A DNA stretch of 64,000 nt from assembly GCA_010015655.1 (NCBI GenBank), contig ML976668.1:1088066-1152065 (forward strand), written 5' to 3'. The notes below the pieces were generated by a model that was given only the letters and a program-made list of their open reading frames with translations, had not been told where the DNA came from and searched no databases. The position numbers and the translations under genes were made by a program. Each line of letters opens with the position of its first letter. Within the stretch, counting starts at the first letter, position 1. Positions 59,283 to 64,000 of this stretch are shown piece after piece. This stretch comes from Bimuria novae-zelandiae CBS 107.79. Its lineage: Eukaryota > Ascomycota > Dothideomycetes > Pleosporales > Didymosphaeriaceae.

Positions 59283-59945
59283 TCACTCCTCTAGCATCCC
59301 CTCACTCTTCACCGTCCCCTCCACCCCAGCCAACCACCCCACCCGCTGCTTCACAAACTGCTCCCTCCGCGGCCTCAACGCCCCCTCCATCAAGCTAAAA
59401 TCATCTACCGTCCCGATCCTCATAATACTCTGTCCCGGAAACGCCGCGCCCACTCTGTACATCAGCGTCCCGCACGTGCCGCAGAAATGATCTGTCACCC
59501 CACCGCGTCAGCGCAAACTCACGCTTTACACCTTACAAAAACATCTTGGTCGGCGAAATGCAGGGGAGGATGATGGACTTACTAGTCATCATATTATGTC
59601 TCCCAATAGTTTCTTTCTGCCCGAAAGTTCTAAGGGCGTCTTGCCCGCGCAGATGCACGAGGTGTGTGTCCAGCACGGTGAAATTGGAGGCGAACATGGA
59701 GGCTGTGATTTTGTGGCAGTCGGCGCAGCTGCAGACGAAGGTGTCGACGAGGCCGGGGGCGGTTGTGGGCTGGTGGGTGGTTAGTATAAGAGAGGGAGGG
59801 GGCAGGGGGGTTCGCATACGAATTGCAGTTGCACGGCGCCGCAGAGACATGTTGCTGTTGCGGCGGTGGAGGTGGACCAGCCGTCGCGAGCGAGGCCGGC
59901 GAGGGGGAAGTCTTGCGGGTGGGTTGTGGGTGTGTGCTTGGACAT
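59283..59945 (-). CDS. GFA/CENP-V-type zinc protein (glutathione-dependent formaldehyde-activating family)
   Basis: Three exons, 59945-59820, 59769-59583 and 59491-59283, give 173 residues. Introns are 50 bp (GTATGC, CTAAC, CCAG) and 91 bp (GTAAGT, ACAG). The family zinc ligands are present: CLC at residues 33-35, CSCADC at 55-60, and CGTC at 108-111 after NHF. The first pair and the CGTC pair bind the structural zinc; the CxCxxC motif binds the second zinc in the GSH-binding type. GFA proteins are small cytosolic enzymes or enzyme-like proteins, and many fungal members have no known substrate. Its stop faces the eL31 stop. An 11-bp tandem repeat begins just upstream of its ATG. Confidence 0.88.
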
Positions 59946-59947
59946 TG

Positions 59948-60057
59948 TGGGTGGGTGAAGTGTGGGTGAAGTGTGGGCGAAGTGTGGGTGAAGTGTGGGT
60001 GAAGTGTGGGTGAAGTGTGGGTGAAGTGTGGGTGAAGTGTGGGTGAAGTGTGGGTGT
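59948..60057. repeat. 11-bp tandem repeat at the GFA gene 5' flank
   Basis: About nine head-to-tail units of GTGTGGGTGAA with one variant (GGGCGAA) occupy 59948-60057, starting a few bases upstream of the GFA start codon. On the gene's strand it is C-rich (TTCACCCACAC). It would lie in the 5' UTR or core promoter and, as a minisatellite, may vary in copy number between strains. Confidence 0.9.
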
Positions 60058-60552
60058 GTTAGGTGTAGATAAGATCTATGGCGTTGTTGGACGAGTTTGA
60101 ATAGGCGGAGGTGGTCAATTGCTATAGGTATTTATGGTTTCGTGGATGTGAGTAGTGTTTGCATTGCCGTAGTAAAGAAGCTTTTCTGGCTACCCGAACG
60201 CACCAATAGGAGCTCAAGCACTGGAGCACATAGTTGTGACTGGCTGTAGAGCGTTGGACGGACGAGGCTGGCTGGCTATCGGGGGCACGTTTGTAAGGTA
60301 CGGCGTCGTCACTCCGCTTTACAAATGCAGCGGGATCGTAGGCGGGGCAAGACCATACGCGTGGGTTAGTAAAACCTAGCCCCTCCGACACCTATGACGT
60401 AGATCTGTGTTCGGGAGAGCAAGGCTGCGGTGCATATGTAAGCATGCCGAATTTACAAAGCAGCGCGTTGAATGCTCGGGGACATTCAGCACAACAACTA
60501 CCATTAAGATTATAGTCAATAGTCTATACATACGCATCTCTATCCCACCCGC
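60058..60552. other. Intergenic between GFA and GH16 genes
   Basis: About 500 bp of host-like sequence without a supported frame. It contains the upstream region of the GFA gene and the 3' region of the GH16 gene. Confidence 0.4.
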
Positions 60553-61660
60553 TTACTCCTTAAACACTTTCAGATAATTGATGCGCCAGTAGCTATCCCC
60601 AAATGCAGACGGGTTGTTCGCAACATAATCGTTGCAGGTCGCAGCCTTCTTCGAGCACGTCGGGTTACTCGCCCACACCGCGTTGCCCGAGTCGCCGCAG
60701 AACGTGGTGTCGAACACAATCCTGTGGTTGACAAAGTGCTTGTTGAAGTCGCACCCGCTGCCTGTGAAGCTGGCGGTAGGCGTGCCCCATGTGTTGGGCT
60801 CGGGGCTATTGCCAAAGAGGTTATACGGGATGGCGTCGCGGGGCCAGAACCACATTTTAATACCCGAGGATGTCCACTGCATAGCGTAGATACCGCCCCA
60901 GGCCTTGTTAAGTGGGGTACCTGGATGGGTTAGACTTCGTGTGGGAAATCCAAAGGCGAATGAACATACCTAACGAGGAAGCAGACGGGTCGTCAATCGC
61001 ACACCCGACATTGGAAATCTGGCCCGCGGCATTGATGTAGCAATTCTTCGTCTTTACAGTGCCCTTGCTGCCCGTGCCGGTGATACTGCAGCCCGAAGAC
61101 GTGTGCAAACTCATAGAGTTCCGGGTCCCGTCGTGGATACCTTCGATGATATCTGAGCTGTGTCAGTCCTGGCTCTCTGTGACTGACAAAATGATGCTGG
61201 CAGTGGCGTACCGATCTCGCCGTCCGTAGGCCATGTGTTCTGCGTTCCATAGGTCCAAAAGGCCGGCCAACTTCCGCAGGTGCTACTCGGCATGTGCAGC
61301 ACATCGAGGATAAAGAGCCCTTTGTTGTAAAGCTTTTTCGATTCGAGGCGCAAGCTAGGACGGCCATTGGGGGTGCGGTTCTTCGAGTCGACATTGAGGA
61401 AGACGTTGTTGCCGGTTACGTTGTAGAGACCTTGGGAGAGAGCGTCGGTTTGATTGACATATCTGGTCGTGTAAGTTTTTGTCTAACAAGGTAGAAGGTG
61501 GGATGCTATACTTGACGAAGCCATGAGTGGGATCATCACCGGAGTAGAAGTTAAAGCAATTCTGAAAGGAGGCACCAATGCAGTGATCCTGGAGGGTATA
61601 TGCTGCAGTTACAGCTTGAGCGCCCATGAGGGCTATAAAGAGAAGGGCTTGGAAAGACAT
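60553..61660 (-). CDS. Secreted GH16 endo-beta-glucanase (laminarinase-like)
   Basis: Four exons, 61660-61512, 61462-61212, 61152-60970 and 60920-60553, with introns of 49, 59 and 49 bp, give 316 residues. Residues 1-19 are a signal peptide (MSFQALLFIALMGAQAVTA). The active site is GEIDIIEG with E132, D134 and E137, the E-x-D-x-x-E form of bulged GH16 enzymes: E132 nucleophile, E137 acid/base. Substrate-cleft motifs GSWPAFWTYG and MWFWPRDAIP and several cysteines fit the fungal endo-1,3(4)-beta-glucanase group. It likely acts outside the cell on beta-1,3 or mixed-linkage glucans, either own-wall turnover or plant material. All three introns keep phase, which supports the exon model. Confidence 0.93.
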
Positions 61661-62401
61661 GTTGGTAGATTAAAATATTATAAATGAGAAGGCAAGAAAT
61701 GAATGGATGCGAGCAATCGAATGCTGCCGCTATTGTGCTACTGCTTGAAACTACCGCAGATAAAGTACTCAGGAACTCTACGTTAGAAAGGAAGGGACTG
61801 ACAGAAGTATATTCATCCCACGACGGCCACTAATGCAGGAACATCTGCAGGCAACCAGCTATCGCAAGCCCATGATCTCGCCTTACGAACAATGCCACCG
61901 CGCCGTAGGGGCGGCATGATAGACTAGATGGTCTGCAGCCACTCTTGCATTGGAACGCGCATGATTCAACCAATAACTATTGTTGCTGATTGATAGCGAG
62001 TCATCCTTGGCGCCATTGAATCAATTGTTCCTTTCTAGATACGAAGGCTGGCTGATGTTAAGCGATGAGGCGCTGGGCAGGAGTGCCTGGACCTGCGTCG
62101 GACGGATTAGGTTGCGGCCGTAGCTTGCCGAAGAACTTTGGCAAGCGGAACGTTAAAGAAAACGTGAAATCAAACAAGATACATTTGCTGTCCTTTGAGA
62201 CTATATTTTTGCTGTTGGGGCGGATACATGGGATATTAGATTCGGTGGTATACATAGGTGTATAGTGTTGTACATGACGGCGCAATCAATGCATGCGAGG
62301 CGAGAACCTTGACGCGTCACATGCTTGTTCGAGCCTCGAGGCGCAACCTCAATTCGATACACCGAGACGTCTCGGTCATTCGTGGAAGTCGGCTTATGAC
62401 T
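61661..62401. other. Intergenic, GH16 promoter and COQ2 3' region
   Basis: About 740 bp with no supported frame. The left part is the promoter of the minus-strand GH16 gene; the right part is the 3' flank of COQ2. Confidence 0.4.
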
Positions 62402-63682
62402 TCACGGTTCTTTGCTCCCTTCGTCGCTCTTTTCCTCATCGTCGTACCAGCCCAGGTACTGCGCGAGGTATTCGCCAGTGAGACCCATCGTGATTCCACC
62501 CCCGGTGAACCAGGCACCGTTCTTGAACCACCACCAGCAGTTCTTTATGTCTTTGAGCTGCACTCTCCAGATCATGGTACCTAGGGTGACAACGGCACTT
62601 CCAAGAGCGCCCGTAAAATAGACAGGCCCCATACCTGCAGCCACACCCGTGGCGGCTAAGAGACCGAGCTGCACGGCGGCGAGACCGGTTAGAACGGCCT
62701 TTGTGTCCTTGTCGTGCTTCAATGCGATGCTCTTGATGCCAACTTTTGCGTCGTCCTTGATGTCCATGTGGGCGTAGATCATATCGTAGAGAACTGTCCA
62801 AGCGACGTTGCTTGCATAGAGACATGCAGCGGCAATTAGCGCAGGCTGATTGGAGAGTAGATCAACACCGAGTGCAGGAAATCCCATCATCGCTCCCCAG
62901 GAAAATGTGAGTCCAAGTACAAACTGCGGGTAGTTGGTGACGCGCTTCGCCAAAGGATACATTGCTACAAACAGGAGTGACGGTGTCGCGTACCAGAAGC
63001 ATTCGAACGGCAATGAAAGCAGAACGCCTAAGCCCGTGAGAAGCTGAGCGCCCGTGAAGACAATAGCTGCCTGAGGGCTGATGGCTTTCCTGGCAATTGG
63101 ACGTAGGCGCGTGCGCTCCACATGCGGATCTAGGTTACGGTCCCAGAGGTCATTGATGGTGCATCCTGCCCCTCGCATGACCAGTGCACCGGTGAAGAAG
63201 AGAGCAGTCGTGCCCGCGACTGCTGAAGGGGCCGCCATGGGCGTTGCCATGGTGGCGGCAACAAGTGTGCTGAAAACACATGGGAAGAAAAGGTAGTAGG
63301 TTCCGGTGGGCTTGTCAAGCCTAATGAGCTCTGCGTAAGGGACGACAGGTTTTGGTAGGTAGGAAAGAAGCCCAGTTGTGGGCGGTTTATATTCTGGCAA
63401 CGCCCTGGGAGCGTCTTGGGTTGCTGTTGCTAGGTCTGCGGTCTGTACTCGGAATGGTATTGAGACAGAATATTTCGGATGCAGAATGCTCGCTCTTTGA
63501 ATCGGAATTGTGGATGTTAATGGTTCCAGTATCTTCGGTTTCGGAGAGCGCAGCGAGGCGTTGTGCCGTGCATGATTCAATTTTGGGGTGTAGACCGATC
63601 TACAACTCACTTTGGAAGGCTTGCGCAGAGCCTGCAAGCAGAGTGAGTGACCCCGGAGGCGTGACGAATGCAATAATGCCAT
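62402..63682 (-). CDS. COQ2: 4-hydroxybenzoate polyprenyltransferase, mitochondrial (UbiA family)
   Basis: Single exon, 426 residues from the ATG at 63682. The frame is open further upstream but has no ATG there. The first about 90 residues are rich in Arg/Ser with almost no acidic residues, fitting a mitochondrial targeting sequence. Two polyprenyl-diphosphate/Mg2+ motifs are present: NDLWDRNLD (N177-D185) and YDMIYAHMDIKDD (D300-D311). About eight or nine hydrophobic segments between and after them fit UbiA. COQ2 joins the polyprenyl tail to 4-hydroxybenzoate in the inner membrane, the committed step of ubiquinone synthesis. The C-terminus is short and acidic. Confidence 0.96.
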   Translation of the reverse strand: MALLHSSRLRGHSLCLQALRKPSKVSCRSVYTPKLNHARHNASLRSPKPKILEPLTSTIPIQRASILHPKYSVSIPFRVQTADLATATQDAPRALPEYKPPTTGLLSYLPKPVVPYAELIRLDKPTGTYYLFFPCVFSTLVAATMATPMAAPSAVAGTTALFFTGALVMRGAGCTINDLWDRNLDPHVERTRLRPIARKAISPQAAIVFTGAQLLTGLGVLLSLPFECFWYATPSLLFVAMYPLAKRVTNYPQFVLGLTFSWGAMMGFPALGVDLLSNQPALIAAACLYASNVAWTVLYDMIYAHMDIKDDAKVGIKSIALKHDKDTKAVLTGLAAVQLGLLAATGVAAGMGPVYFTGALGSAVVTLGTMIWRVQLKDIKNCWWWFKNGAWFTGGGITMGLTGEYLAQYLGWYDDEEKSDEGSKEP

Positions 63683-64000
63683 GGTGAGATGTGACCCGCC
63701 AAGTCGCTCCTGCAAACGTTCCTTCCTTTCACCAGTGGCGATTAACCTTAGATCAGAAGCATAAACCTCCTTTATTGTCTCTAGAAGTGAACGAGATGAA
63801 GGTGAAGTGCACGCCAATGGCCCTCGGCGGAAGTGAGAGGCCAGTCGCGTCTCGTCTGTGCGCGGTTTTCTCGCCAAATCACGTGCTTTCTTAACCGCGG
63901 GTCGCAGCTTCCCCAACCTTCTACTTTAGCGTTGCGCGTTCGCCTCTCCACGCACTCTCGACTTTCGTGTCGCCACCACTTTTGGGGCCTGCGACCGCTG
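63683..64000. other. COQ2 promoter region to window end
   Basis: About 320 bp upstream of COQ2. Small frames in both directions have no motif. A divergent gene may start beyond the window. Confidence 0.35.

Noticed and set aside
1..64000. CRISPR arrays, tRNA or rRNA genes
   Set aside because: No spaced short repeats, cloverleaf-like sequences or conserved rRNA blocks were noticed; a tRNAscan run would be needed to exclude tRNAs fully.

Overview
The window reads as nuclear DNA of a filamentous ascomycete (Pezizomycotina, probably Dothideomycetes). Genes carry short introns (41-122 bp) with GTAAGT/GTGAGT-type donors and CTAAC/CTAAT branch sites. Transposons are riddled with TAG/TAA stops and C-to-T/G-to-A changes typical of repeat-induced point mutation (RIP). 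GC-balanced gene islands alternate sharply with AT-rich transposon blocks. The lineage is inferred from gene style, not from a marker gene.

Layout. A partial F-box-like gene lies at 15-332 (minus). From 596 to 21673 lies one continuous transposon block. It resolves into nested insertions with exact target-site duplications: six or so Tc1/mariner-pogo (Fot1-like) elements, one piggyBac-like element, a full-length 6.0-kb Tad/I-type LINE, and three solo LTRs. A gene island follows: a CCE1/YDC2-type mitochondrial Holliday-junction resolvase (21964-23385), a secreted GH76 alpha-1,6-mannanase-like protein (25720-27109, minus) and a small basic protein (28560-28781, minus). Another Fot1-like element occupies 29282-31408. 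From 31746 to 43164 lies a three-level nest: a piggyBac-like element holding an LTR element with 172-bp LTRs, which holds a complete 7.2-kb Ty3/chromovirus element with 386-bp LTRs. Transposons make up roughly 54% of the window.

A gene-poor stretch follows (43165-50846), in which I recognise no gene. The right end is a compact housekeeping island: an SH3-REM-CDC25 Ras exchange factor (50847-54630), a CHY/CTCHY/RING ubiquitin ligase (55361-57774), ribosomal protein eL31 (58342-58935), a GFA/CENP-V-type zinc enzyme (59283-59945, minus), a secreted GH16 glucanase (60553-61660, minus) and the coenzyme Q prenyltransferase COQ2 (62402-63682, minus). These genes are independent transcription units, not a cluster with a common pathway.

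The most unusual signal is inside the Ty3 element. Between the chromodomain end of pol and the 3' LTR lies a separate gene on the opposite strand (39094-39686). It has a fungal-type intron and encodes a six-cysteine zinc-cluster-like head, a coiled-coil-like middle and a Gly-Lys tail. Other items worth checking are three transposons abutting at shared TA dinucleotides, transposon ends that escaped RIP, a GH76 protein with Ser-Asp in place of the catalytic Asp-Asp pair, and a likely frameshift at the 3' end of the resolvase gene.
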